Shown here: positions 45,749 through 54,362 of the stretch, one piece after another
How the letters are laid out: the number at the start of each line of letters is the position of its first letter
Numbering within the stretch: the stretch's first letter is position 1
Assembly: GCA_009927045.1 (NCBI GenBank)
Contig: RFNT01000117.1
Location: 1 to 55,393 of the forward strand
Source: a bacterium
Lineage (GTDB): Bacteria > Bdellovibrionota > FAC87 > UBA2466
Length of the DNA stretch: 55,393 nt
Direction of reading: 5' to 3'
Made by a program: the position numbers and the translations under genes
The notes under the pieces: model-generated
What the model saw: the letters and a program-made list of their open reading frames with translations, nothing else
What the model was told of the DNA's origin: nothing
Databases searched by the model: none

Positions 45749-46546
45749 ATGGCTGATTCTCGCCCTATTGGTGTTTTTGATTCGGGCTTAGGCGGCCTCT
45801 CAGTTTTGAGAGAGTTGAGCTTAGCAATGCCCCAAGAGCGTTTCATTTATTTAGGTGACATCGCTCGACTGCCTTACGGTACCAAATCCCAAGCAGTTGT
45901 ATCTAAATATTCAATATCTTGTGGGAATTTCCTGGTTCAGCAAGGGATCAAAGCGCTCGTAGTGGCTTGCAATACGGCTTCAGCACTCGCTTTACCTCTC
46001 TTGCAACAAGAATTAGGGATTCCCGTAGTGGGTGTGATTGAACCCGGTGTTTCTGCGGCGTTATCGGTGCCCTCTGAGGAAACCATTTTAGTCTTGGCAA
46101 CGGAAGGAACGGTAAAAAGCGAAGCTTACTTGCAGGCGTTTGCTCGTAGAAATCCTTCCCGGCACGTGATTCAGCTGGCCTGTCCGCTGCTTGTACCTTT
46201 AGCTGAAGAAGGCTGGTTTGAGCATTCCATTACGGAGTCCGTGATCCGAACTTATTTATCTCAAGTCAAAGCACATTCCTATGGAGTCGTTTTATTAGGA
46301 TGTACTCATTATCCACTTTTAGAAAAAAGTTTCTCTCATGTTCTTGAATCTGGAAAACAAAGTGTTCATGGCGCTCATATTCTCGCCCAAGAACTGCATC
46401 AGTTACTTCGAGAAAAAAACTTACTGACCTCTCAACCCAATACCCAGGGAATTCAGTTTTTCTCTACCGATCGAATCAAAACATCACTCCCTATCCTTCG
46501 AGCACTTTTTCAGGAAGATATTCACTTTTCGCTCGTAGATCTTTAA
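45749..46546 (+). CDS. murI: Glutamate racemase
   Basis: 265 residues from the ATG at 45749, with AGGAG seven bases before; a GTG at 45734 has no site. Interconverts L- and D-glutamate for peptidoglycan. Both catalytic cysteines are present: VVACNTASALALP and LLGCTHYPLL, along with the GVFDSGLGGLSVL start and GDIARLPYG. Next to sppA on the same strand, nearly abutting (one base gap). Confidence 0.95.
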   Translation: MADSRPIGVFDSGLGGLSVLRELSLAMPQERFIYLGDIARLPYGTKSQAVVSKYSISCGNFLVQQGIKALVVACNTASALALPLLQQELGIPVVGVIEPGVSAALSVPSEETILVLATEGTVKSEAYLQAFARRNPSRHVIQLACPLLVPLAEEGWFEHSITESVIRTYLSQVKAHSYGVVLLGCTHYPLLEKSFSHVLESGKQSVHGAHILAQELHQLLREKNLLTSQPNTQGIQFFSTDRIKTSLPILRALFQEDIHFSLVDL

Positions 46547-46547
46547 T

Positions 46548-48821
46548 ATGTGTCCCATGAAATCAATTTTGAATGGGCTTTTGAGTTTTTTTGTTTTTGC
46601 TTGCCCTCTTTGGGCTCAAGAATCCCTGCAAATGGGTACTTCGGTTTCGCATTTCTACGAAGCTCGCTCCACTTTTGTGAATCCCGCCGCCTTGGCGTAT
46701 CAAAGCCAACTCAACGGAACCGGTTTATTGTCCTCTTTCTCTTGGGCGTGGCAAAGCTCTCCGAATGAATTTGGTGTTGGTTTGTCCTGGGGAAACTGGG
46801 GACTTGGGCTTGAGAGAGAGCGTTATTCACTTGCTAGCAGTTTAGCTTTTGGACCTTACCTTTTTGGCGGGACTCGAATCGTTTGGAATGGGAATCGGTC
46901 ACCTCAGCTCGATCTCGGTTTGCAAATCCGTCCGAATACTTGGATTGCGGGAGGAATTCTGGCAAACCAAACTCAGACTGCAGTGGGACTCACTCTCCGT
47001 CCTCTTGAATCTCTGATGCTTCAAGCGGATTTTGAAACTCCCACTGAAAAACCTGGTTCTCGTTGGAACACTCAACTGCAAGCGCTTTGGGAATTACGAA
47101 CAGGTCTTTCTATTCTGGGGGGATATGCCAACGAAAAGAAGACCTATGTCGGCTTCCAGTTAGACTTGGGACGAACTTCACTGTTTACTGTAGGCCAATC
47201 CCAACCTGCCGAACGCGCAGTGGTCTCACACGCACAATTTGCTTTTTATCAAAAACCTTCTGCTTTCGAAGGTGCCCAAGCATTACACCTCAAGATCGAT
47301 GGTGATTTGGAAGAACGAGGAGAGGTTCGAAGCTTTTTCTCCTTGGGCACCGATTCTTTCTCAGAAGTTTTATGGAAGATCAAAAAGTGTCGTGAAAATA
47401 ATTCCGTAAAAACTATTTATTTAGAATTAGAATCTTTTCCACTAGGAATGGGCGCCGCTTCTGAGCTTTTTGAAGCTTTATGGAAAGCGCGACAATCTGG
47501 AAAAAAAATACATGTCAGCTTGGGAAATGCCCGGTTGAAAGAATACCTCATCGCCTCCGTTGCCCATCAGATTGCCTTGGCACCCTCGGGAAGCTTGGAA
47601 CTCTTAGGTCCCAAATCTGAACGATATTACCTCAAAGGAACGCTGGAGCGCGTGGGAATAGAAGCTGAAATGGTCGCAAAGGGGGCTTATAAAAGTGCTC
47701 CCGAAATGTTCACTCAGAAAAAAGCCAGCGAAAAAAGCCGAGAAAATATTTTTGCTACTTTGAAAGAGGCTGAAGCGGAACTCACTGAAATGATTCAACG
47801 GAGCGGCCGAATCTCTGCTCCGCAATGGAAAAAAGCCAGAGAACTGGGAGTGCTATCCAATTTAGAAGCGCTTGAACTCAAACTGATTGATCGAGTCGCT
47901 GACGCTCCGGAATCTTTTAGACAAATTGCTGATGAACATCACATGCGAAGCAGCCTTCAAGAGGGCTCATCGCGTTTGGCTTTGAAGCCCAAAATTGCTT
48001 TGGTGATAGCAGAAGGGGATATTATTCAAAAAAAGTTCAAGTGGTTGGGTTTAGTGGGCAGTTCCCAGATCACTCCGGAGCAGGTTCGGGAGCAATTGGA
48101 ACAGGTCGTGAATGACCCCTTAATCGAAGCAGTGGTTTTTCGTATTTCTTCCGGAGGAGGAGATGTTCTTGCGAGCCAATTGATTGCTAATCAGTTGAAA
48201 GTTCTCAACTCCAAAAAACCTGTCGTCATCAGCATGGGGGATGTGGCTGCTAGTGGCGGTTATTTTCTGTCTGTTCCGGCATCGAGTGTTTACGCCTCTC
48301 CGTTAACGCTCACCGGTTCGATAGGAGTCTTTGCCGGAAAGCCAAGTTTTGAGGCGCTCTATAAGAAAATTGATTTGCAGAAAGAGATTCTAACACTCGC
48401 TCCATTTCCGGGCCTCTATGATGAAGCCCGTCGTTGGTCTTTAACTGATCGAGCGGTGATCGAACGGCAGGTAAATCATTACTACAAAAATTTCGTAGAT
48501 TTTGTTGCAGTTCATCGTAAGTTAGCAACTACTGAAGTGGAGCGTTTCGCACAAGGTCGTGTTTGGTTAGGACGCAAAGCTCAGCAACTCAAGCTCGTCG
48601 ATGCTTTGGGCGGACCGATTGAAGCTTTTGAAAAAGCTCGAGATCTGGCGGGACTTAAAGACTTTGAAATCAAGATCATATATCCAAAGATTCCCTTTTT
48701 TGAATCTCTCAACCCATTGTCAGGGGTATCACAAAGCGTCACTCCTCTTTTGAAAGAACTCAAGCCGGCTCTGCTCTCTGACCAACCGCTTCTTTATTGG
48801 TCAAGTGAAACTCTGCGATAA
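46548..48821 (+). CDS. sppA: SppA signal peptide peptidase fused to an N-terminal outer-membrane-barrel-like region
   Basis: 757 residues (ATG at 46548 or 46557). Signal peptide SILNGLLSFFVFACPLWAQ. Residues about 25-245 look like a beta-barrel or FadL-like repeat of short strands (GVGLSWGNWGLGLE; GLQIRPNTWIAGGI). Then come two S49 peptidase domains: the catalytic Lys near residue 378 in MVAKGAYKSAPE and the Ser near residue 569 in GDVAASGGYFLS, about 190 residues apart as in 67-kDa SppA. The barrel-like part would place or sense the peptidase at the outer membrane. Starts one base after murI stops. Confidence 0.85.
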   Translation: MCPMKSILNGLLSFFVFACPLWAQESLQMGTSVSHFYEARSTFVNPAALAYQSQLNGTGLLSSFSWAWQSSPNEFGVGLSWGNWGLGLERERYSLASSLAFGPYLFGGTRIVWNGNRSPQLDLGLQIRPNTWIAGGILANQTQTAVGLTLRPLESLMLQADFETPTEKPGSRWNTQLQALWELRTGLSILGGYANEKKTYVGFQLDLGRTSLFTVGQSQPAERAVVSHAQFAFYQKPSAFEGAQALHLKIDGDLEERGEVRSFFSLGTDSFSEVLWKIKKCRENNSVKTIYLELESFPLGMGAASELFEALWKARQSGKKIHVSLGNARLKEYLIASVAHQIALAPSGSLELLGPKSERYYLKGTLERVGIEAEMVAKGAYKSAPEMFTQKKASEKSRENIFATLKEAEAELTEMIQRSGRISAPQWKKARELGVLSNLEALELKLIDRVADAPESFRQIADEHHMRSSLQEGSSRLALKPKIALVIAEGDIIQKKFKWLGLVGSSQITPEQVREQLEQVVNDPLIEAVVFRISSGGGDVLASQLIANQLKVLNSKKPVVISMGDVAASGGYFLSVPASSVYASPLTLTGSIGVFAGKPSFEALYKKIDLQKEILTLAPFPGLYDEARRWSLTDRAVIERQVNHYYKNFVDFVAVHRKLATTEVERFAQGRVWLGRKAQQLKLVDALGGPIEAFEKARDLAGLKDFEIKIIYPKIPFFESLNPLSGVSQSVTPLLKELKPALLSDQPLLYWSSETLR

Positions 48822-48888
48822 TCACCTGAGCCTGATATACTGAAGGTCTATTCTGTTTGGCTGAATCAGCTATCTTAATTGGAGACCC

Positions 48889-49512
48889 ATGGTGAGAAAA
48901 TTCTTGTCAACCGTTTCAAATTTTATTTGGAACATTTGCACCTTTGGTTTCCAAAAAAAGTATGAGGTGCCGCGCTACGGAATGTATCGAAAGCTTGAGA
49001 ATTTATTTTCTTCTGAAAATAATGAGGTTCTCTCCATCAGCCACTCCAATCATTTAGCTAAAATTATCGGCTTGAAAAACTTCAAAATCACAGAGGCTAA
49101 TTATCCCCAATCTAATATCTTAAATTTAAAATATCCCGATAACACTTTTGATTTCGTCATATCTGATCAGGTTTTTGAACACATTGATGGCGATCCTCAA
49201 AAAGCTTTTGATGAGTGCATGAGGGTTTTGAAAGTGGGCGGGATAGCCGTTCACACCACTTGTTTTATGACAGCCTATCATGGACCTGGCGATTATTGGC
49301 GTTGGTCATTCGAAGGCTTAAAAAAGTTGGCTAAAGACCATCTAGTGATACAAGCTGAGCAGGCCGGGAGCCCGGTAGTTCACTTGTTAAATTTTCTTGG
49401 GCTTATTTGGGCAAAGGTTCCTGACTGCAAGTGGCACCCCTTTAATTACCTTTGCAGAATCAATTGGCCCTCTTGGAGCAATACCGTTTGGGTAGTAGCT
49501 AAAAAAAGATAA
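48889..49512 (+). CDS. Class I SAM-dependent methyltransferase
   Basis: 207 residues with a Methyltransf_11-type core. The acidic SAM loop appears as NLKYPDNTFDFVISDQVFEHI and the post-motif ECMRVLKVGGIAVHTT. The usual GxGxG motif I is degenerate (EVLSISHSNH), so it may be a divergent or small-molecule/lipid-type methyltransferase, like those linked to glycosylation loci. A TATACT box at 48836-48841 may drive it. Abuts the diguanylate cyclase gene. Confidence 0.75.
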   Translation: MVRKFLSTVSNFIWNICTFGFQKKYEVPRYGMYRKLENLFSSENNEVLSISHSNHLAKIIGLKNFKITEANYPQSNILNLKYPDNTFDFVISDQVFEHIDGDPQKAFDECMRVLKVGGIAVHTTCFMTAYHGPGDYWRWSFEGLKKLAKDHLVIQAEQAGSPVVHLLNFLGLIWAKVPDCKWHPFNYLCRINWPSWSNTVWVVAKKR

Positions 49513-49524
49513 GTGATCGGCGTT

Positions 49525-50877
49525 ATGAACCCATTCTCCAAATTCAAACAATCCGTCATTTTTATGAGTCCTACCGATGAAATGCGTCACCCTTATGAAG
49601 CCCTGCTGGAAAAAATTTCAGTGCATACCGAATGGGTTTCCTCATTTAAAGAACTCACAACAATCACCGAAGTACAGCCTTTAGCGGTGATTATTGATAT
49701 TGATCCGCTGAGCCGCCCCCTCGAGCCACACTTAGAAAGTGTGCGATTTCAGTTTCCCAAATCAGAACTGATTGCGCTCTCAAGCACAGATTCTGCGACT
49801 ACTGCGCTTTTGGTGATTCGATCTGGATTTGCTGATTTCTTACTAAAACCCATCAGTCCGGAAGAGCTCCTGTGGTCAATCAAAAAATCGATACAAAGGC
49901 TGGAAGTTTTTCAGAAGTTTGAAGAGCCCGAAACTCACTTGGTCAGAGCCCTTTCCCAGATTTCGAGTTGCTCCACTCCCTCTCTCGTGCGTCTCACCAC
50001 TCTCGAATTTTTGAAAGGTTATTTTGATTCGAAGGGAGCTGCTTGGCTTTCCCTCAAGCCCACTCCGTCCATTTTGTGTTCGTTTCCTAAAGGCTTTGAT
50101 GAAAAAGCCATTCTCTCTTCTCTTTCCTCAAAAAACTTTAAGGTTTCAGCCCCTCCAGCTATGACTTGGTCATCTCAGCTCCTCAGAAATCAGGTGTTTT
50201 TATCCTGCTTTGAGGGCAACCAAGCTCTGTACCTCTGGAGTATTGAAAAAGCAGTTACGGAAGACCAACTGTTGATGGCTAAAACACTTCTTGAGCACGC
50301 AGAATTATCTTTGCTTAATCTTGAAAAGTTCGAGGAAATTAAACACCTCTCTTTTGTAGATGAATTAACAGGCCTCTACAACTCTCGTTACTTAAAGTAT
50401 GCTCTGACCAACGCGATCAATCGTTCCAGATCCAAAAACCGAAACTTTGGAGTGCTTTTCATCGATGTCGATCATTTCAAATCCATCAACAATAAGCACG
50501 GACATATCGTTGGCAGTGATTTTCTGATAGCCATTGGTAAGTCCGTTCGGAACAGCGTTCGAGAAAACGATCTGGTTTTCAGGTACGGGGGAGATGAATT
50601 CATCGTTATTTTAGGTGATACTGAACTCGAAGGTGCTAAAGTTATAGCCGAAAGAATTCGTTCGGGAATTGAAAAACGCCTTTTCTCTATCCAACAATTG
50701 AAGTTACAAACAACAGTCAGTATCGGAATTGCAATGTTCCCCGAACATGCACAAACCCAAGAAGCCTTGCTCCAACTGGCAGATACCGCGATGTACTCGG
50801 CCAAAGAACGCTCTAGGAATGTGGTAGAAATCTACCGTCCTGAAGAGATGAAGAAACCACAAAAAGTGGCCAGCTAA
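49525..50877 (+). CDS. Receiver-like/GGDEF diguanylate cyclase
   Basis: 450 residues from ATG 49525 (a GTG at 49513 is possible). N-terminal receiver-like domain: Asp in VIIDIDPL and Lys in LLKPISPEELL, but the acidic pocket is weak. A middle GAF-like region follows, then GGDEF from about residue 285: ELTGLYNSRYL, IDVDHFKSINNKHGH, and active site RYGGDEFIVIL. The I-site RxxD is present as REND, five residues before GGDEF, so product inhibition is expected. It makes c-di-GMP. The NfrB-like synthase in this window lacks the c-di-GMP receptor domain, so no direct link is claimed. Confidence 0.9.
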   Translation: MNPFSKFKQSVIFMSPTDEMRHPYEALLEKISVHTEWVSSFKELTTITEVQPLAVIIDIDPLSRPLEPHLESVRFQFPKSELIALSSTDSATTALLVIRSGFADFLLKPISPEELLWSIKKSIQRLEVFQKFEEPETHLVRALSQISSCSTPSLVRLTTLEFLKGYFDSKGAAWLSLKPTPSILCSFPKGFDEKAILSSLSSKNFKVSAPPAMTWSSQLLRNQVFLSCFEGNQALYLWSIEKAVTEDQLLMAKTLLEHAELSLLNLEKFEEIKHLSFVDELTGLYNSRYLKYALTNAINRSRSKNRNFGVLFIDVDHFKSINNKHGHIVGSDFLIAIGKSVRNSVRENDLVFRYGGDEFIVILGDTELEGAKVIAERIRSGIEKRLFSIQQLKLQTTVSIGIAMFPEHAQTQEALLQLADTAMYSAKERSRNVVEIYRPEEMKKPQKVAS

Positions 50878-50942
50878 CCCCCCTCAACCCTGTTTCTTGA
50901 TTCGTCCCTCAACCTCTGATAGAAGACTCTCTTCAATATTGT

Positions 50943-51018
50943 GGGCGGGTAGCTCAGCTGGGAGAGCATCAGGCTGGCAGTCTGAGGGTCGTGGGTTCGA
51001 TCCCCATCCCGTCCACCA
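50943..51018 (+). tRNA. tRNA-Ala (anticodon GGC)
   Basis: 76 bases, full cloverleaf including encoded CCA. The 7-base acceptor stem GGGCGGG/CCCGTCC has the alanine identity pair G3-U70. D-arm TAGCTCAGCTGGGAGAGC, anticodon loop CTGGCAG (GGC) and T-arm GTGGGTTCGATCCCC. Lies between the GGDEF and PLD-like genes; no terminator seen. Confidence 0.97.
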
Positions 51019-51077
51019 ATTCCACCTTTAGAATACACCCCTTTTAAGGCCCAGTACTTGCTCCGTAGGTTGCCAGG

Positions 51078-53573
51078 ATGTGGGTAACCATGCGAAGCCT
51101 CAAAACTCATCGGTTTAAACTGTACAGAATGCTGACAATCGCTGGGCTTTTTTTGCTGCCTGTGCGGCTCTTAGTAGGGCTTCCGGAAGTTGAGGTTGTC
51201 AAAGGAAATGCCGGTAGCGCGGATCAAGCCATAAAAACACTCTACGTAGCAGCACCTTCCAGCAATACCAGCCCCGAACTCAACAAGCTTATTTTTACTG
51301 AGAACCTCGTGGAAGTAGAGGCTCAAGCCATTGATAGACTCATCCGGGATCCATCAGTTCCCAATTCGGAAAAGGAAGTCACCCTAGTTCGCTATACGTT
51401 AGGCCACCCAAAAATCACAGAAGCTTTGATCCGGGCTAAAGAAAGTGGCGTTCGAGTAAAGTTGATCACAGATCTCAACCCGGTCATGGAGGGAGATTTT
51501 TCGAATATCCAGGGTAATATCACCTCAGCTTTCTCTAAAGCAAAACTGAAAGACCCTGAAAAAAGCCCCGGGGCAAAAGTGATCAGTGATCTCCTTGCAG
51601 CGGGATTCGAGCTTAAAAAGGATATTCTTTCCCAACCACTCTATAATCCAGAATTGGAGCGCAAACCCATCATGCATGAAAAGGCGCTACTCCTTCGTGC
51701 AGGTCCTAAAAAGAATCTGTTTTTCGGTACCGCCAATTTAGCTCCCAACCCTCGGTATAATCGTATTTTTGAGGTCGAAGATGCCGCTTTTTTTGATGCC
51801 TATCAAAAACATGTCGCTGATCTGGAAGATATTTACAAAAAGGGCAAGGAAACTAAGGAAATCGCAGACAATCCCAGAACCTTAATTCAGTTTCAAGATG
51901 GCTCCAGCATGGAACTAGCTTTTACCGATGGGAAACACAATCCCAATGAACGAATTTCCGAGATCTTAGAAAATAATCAGTTAGAGCACATAGTCCTTTC
52001 CCACTTCGTGATCACCCACCGAGATTTTTTAGAATCTCTCGGAGAAGCCATGCGAAAAAATCCAAAAGCGACTGGGTTTGCAGTGGCGGATGATCGCTTC
52101 GCCGCGCTGAGAGGTTGGGGCTTGGGAGCGGCGCTCACTGGCGTCGATGTTTTGGATCCGTTTCATCGAAAAACAACGGGCCTAACGCCCGAAGCATTTA
52201 ATCGCATTGAGAGCTACGTGTATCAACGCCCTGCAATTGATCCGGAAACCGGAAAGCTGCGGATAGAGCGCAGTGAAGAAGGTCCTCCAGCGGCTCGCCA
52301 TGTTTGGCACGACAAAACGACTCTGATTGATTTCATTGACTCCCAGGGCAAGCCCCAAACTGCAGTGTTCACTGGTAGCTTTAACTTAAGCAACAATGTC
52401 GCCAATTCTGAATTCCAGGTTCAACTGAATTTGCCTAGAGATTCCTGGCTAAGAAAAGCAGTCAATCACAGTGTCGTTCATGTAGCTCAGAGTGAGCCCC
52501 AATGGGCCGTTCCAAATTTAGAAGCCTCACTTCGAAATGCGATGGGGCTGGTATTTGGCCTCACTGACATAGAAATCTCAAGAGAACTGAGCCAAAAGCT
52601 TCTTAAATCAATAGACGAACGTAACTTTGAAGGTATGAGGCAGCACATTTCCCAAATTGGCTCCCTCTCCACACAGCTTTCTTGGAAGCTAGACCCAGAC
52701 TCCAAAACCGAACGCTTAAAACAATTCGTAGATTTTCTAACGTGGTATGAAAAACACATCCCCCCATCCAAAGCCGAGTTAGAAGTAAGGGCCCAAAGAA
52801 TCATTGGAACTGCGCTCGTTATTTCTCAACCCAAAATGGCTGATCATTTGAAAGCGATTATTTTGAGCAAAGTAATTGATCGGCCACAATTAACCATTCA
52901 ACAGCATCAATCTCTTCTCAATGGCGCTTTTAAACAGCTCGGCTTAGGAGAAATCAATCCTTGGTCGGGCATGAAGTCGACACTGCTTTCGATTGAGTCT
53001 ATTTTTTCTCCGGAATTTATGAAAGCATTTGAGACTGAGGGTCCCCATCAGGAAAAAGTACTACAAGCACTTCAAAAAGCTTTAGATTCTAATGATGCAA
53101 GCTGGAAAGGTCCTGCTTTTCCAACGCTCATCAAGGCTTTAAGCTCTGAAAAAGATGCTTCGGTGCTCACGGTTTTAACAAATGGAATGATTACCACCGA
53201 CGCCCTTGCACAGGTATTGGATTGGTTGGATTCAAATCGCTCTCGTTTGAATATTGAAAATCCGTTGGTGGAATTACCTAAGGGCCACATTATGGATACG
53301 AGCGATAAAGAAAAACTAGAAAATCGGCTCACTAAATTGTTTACTTCGCAGGCGAAGCGAGGAGTGGTTGCAAGCTTCGTCCAAAGCGAGGATCCCAATC
53401 TGATATCCATTTTAAATAAAATTAAAAGACAACAGAATAGTGAACTGGCCGAGTTTGAAATCAAAGTGCCCAGCAAAAGAACTCAGAAAAATCGACCGGA
53501 TGGTGAAGTTGAGTACGAACCCATCCAAACTCAAAATTGTACTTCTTTATTTGGGCTCCTCTCGAGCTTTTAG
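51078..53573 (+). CDS. Secreted phospholipase D-like protein with two HKD-type motifs
   Basis: 831 residues (ATG at 51078, or 51090 with AGGATG before it). Signal-like N-terminus (MLTIAGLFLLPVRLLVG). First HKD motif HEKALLL with GTANL downstream (about residue 200), second HDKTTLI with GSFNLSNN (about residue 410), so the PLD fold is complete. Residues 480-831 are helical with repeated leucine-rich segments and no recognised domain. PLD-fold proteins cut phosphodiesters in lipids or nucleic acids. As a secreted protein it may act on envelope or prey lipids, but substrate is unknown. The 3' end overlaps the SDR gene by about 27 bases (convergent). Confidence 0.85.
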   Translation: MWVTMRSLKTHRFKLYRMLTIAGLFLLPVRLLVGLPEVEVVKGNAGSADQAIKTLYVAAPSSNTSPELNKLIFTENLVEVEAQAIDRLIRDPSVPNSEKEVTLVRYTLGHPKITEALIRAKESGVRVKLITDLNPVMEGDFSNIQGNITSAFSKAKLKDPEKSPGAKVISDLLAAGFELKKDILSQPLYNPELERKPIMHEKALLLRAGPKKNLFFGTANLAPNPRYNRIFEVEDAAFFDAYQKHVADLEDIYKKGKETKEIADNPRTLIQFQDGSSMELAFTDGKHNPNERISEILENNQLEHIVLSHFVITHRDFLESLGEAMRKNPKATGFAVADDRFAALRGWGLGAALTGVDVLDPFHRKTTGLTPEAFNRIESYVYQRPAIDPETGKLRIERSEEGPPAARHVWHDKTTLIDFIDSQGKPQTAVFTGSFNLSNNVANSEFQVQLNLPRDSWLRKAVNHSVVHVAQSEPQWAVPNLEASLRNAMGLVFGLTDIEISRELSQKLLKSIDERNFEGMRQHISQIGSLSTQLSWKLDPDSKTERLKQFVDFLTWYEKHIPPSKAELEVRAQRIIGTALVISQPKMADHLKAIILSKVIDRPQLTIQQHQSLLNGAFKQLGLGEINPWSGMKSTLLSIESIFSPEFMKAFETEGPHQEKVLQALQKALDSNDASWKGPAFPTLIKALSSEKDASVLTVLTNGMITTDALAQVLDWLDSNRSRLNIENPLVELPKGHIMDTSDKEKLENRLTKLFTSQAKRGVVASFVQSEDPNLISILNKIKRQQNSELAEFEIKVPSKRTQKNRPDGEVEYEPIQTQNCTSLFGLLSSF

Positions 53574-54362
53574 TCCAGCCATCCCAATAATCCACGGAAT
53601 CAATTGGGGCCAGTATTGGTTAATCCATAGGATGAGCTTCCCATGCATGGTGATCACTTGCTGAGCTTTTCTCTTTCTGATGGCCTTAAGAATTTCTTTC
53701 ACAGCTGCGGGAGTACTCATGCGAATCCAGCCCGGAATCGGGTCCGGATGCCCAGCTTTTAATATGCCCTGATTATCAACTCGCCGAATATCAGAATCAA
53801 CAAACCCAGGGGCGATATGCGTCACTGCTATTCCCCGGGATTTCCACTCGTATCGTAGCGCTGTTGCTAAAGCCCTGATACAGAATTTGCTCATGGTATA
53901 GGCGGAATTTCCAGGCAATGGAACAAACCCGGCTACACTACCAATCAGGACTAACTGTCCTTGTGTACTTTCAAGGGCTTTTTCGGCTGCATAGACCGTG
54001 TTCAAAACCCCAAAGACATTGGTTTCTAATTGTACGATAATCTTCGATACTGAGGTCACTGACATTTCCAGCCACCCCGAATCCCGCATTGGCTATGGCA
54101 ATATCTAGTTTTCCAAAAGACCGAAGACAGTGCTCAACAGCGGTTACAAGATCTTGAGGCTGAGTGACATCTCCCGCTAAAATTGAAATCTGTTGGCCCG
54201 AGGGATCGAGTTCCTCTGCCAATTCTTTGATTTTATCTTCACGCCGAGCCAACAAAAACAAGAAGGCCCCTTGTGAAAAAAGCTGTTAGCTAACTCATAA
54301 CCGATTCCTGAAGAAGCCCCCGTGATGAGAACAACTTTTTTTTCTAAGGTTCGATGAGCCAT
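53547..54362 (-). CDS. Short-chain dehydrogenase/reductase, frameshifted twice as sequenced
   Basis: About 270 residues if repaired. NAD(P)-binding TGASSGIG at the start, NAG in AIANAGFG and catalytic YTMSK with the upstream Ser in LIGSVAGF. Two frame breaks: near 54270, where adding one G to GGGGCC gives SFFHKGAFLFLLARRED; and near 54045, where RTIRNQC should read ...QLETNVFGVLNT. ATG 54362 overlaps the stop of the preceding gene (TGATG). C-terminal region (LWINQYWPQLIPWIIGMAGL) is hydrophobic, so membrane-linked as in SDR retinol-type members. Substrate unknown. Confidence 0.78.
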
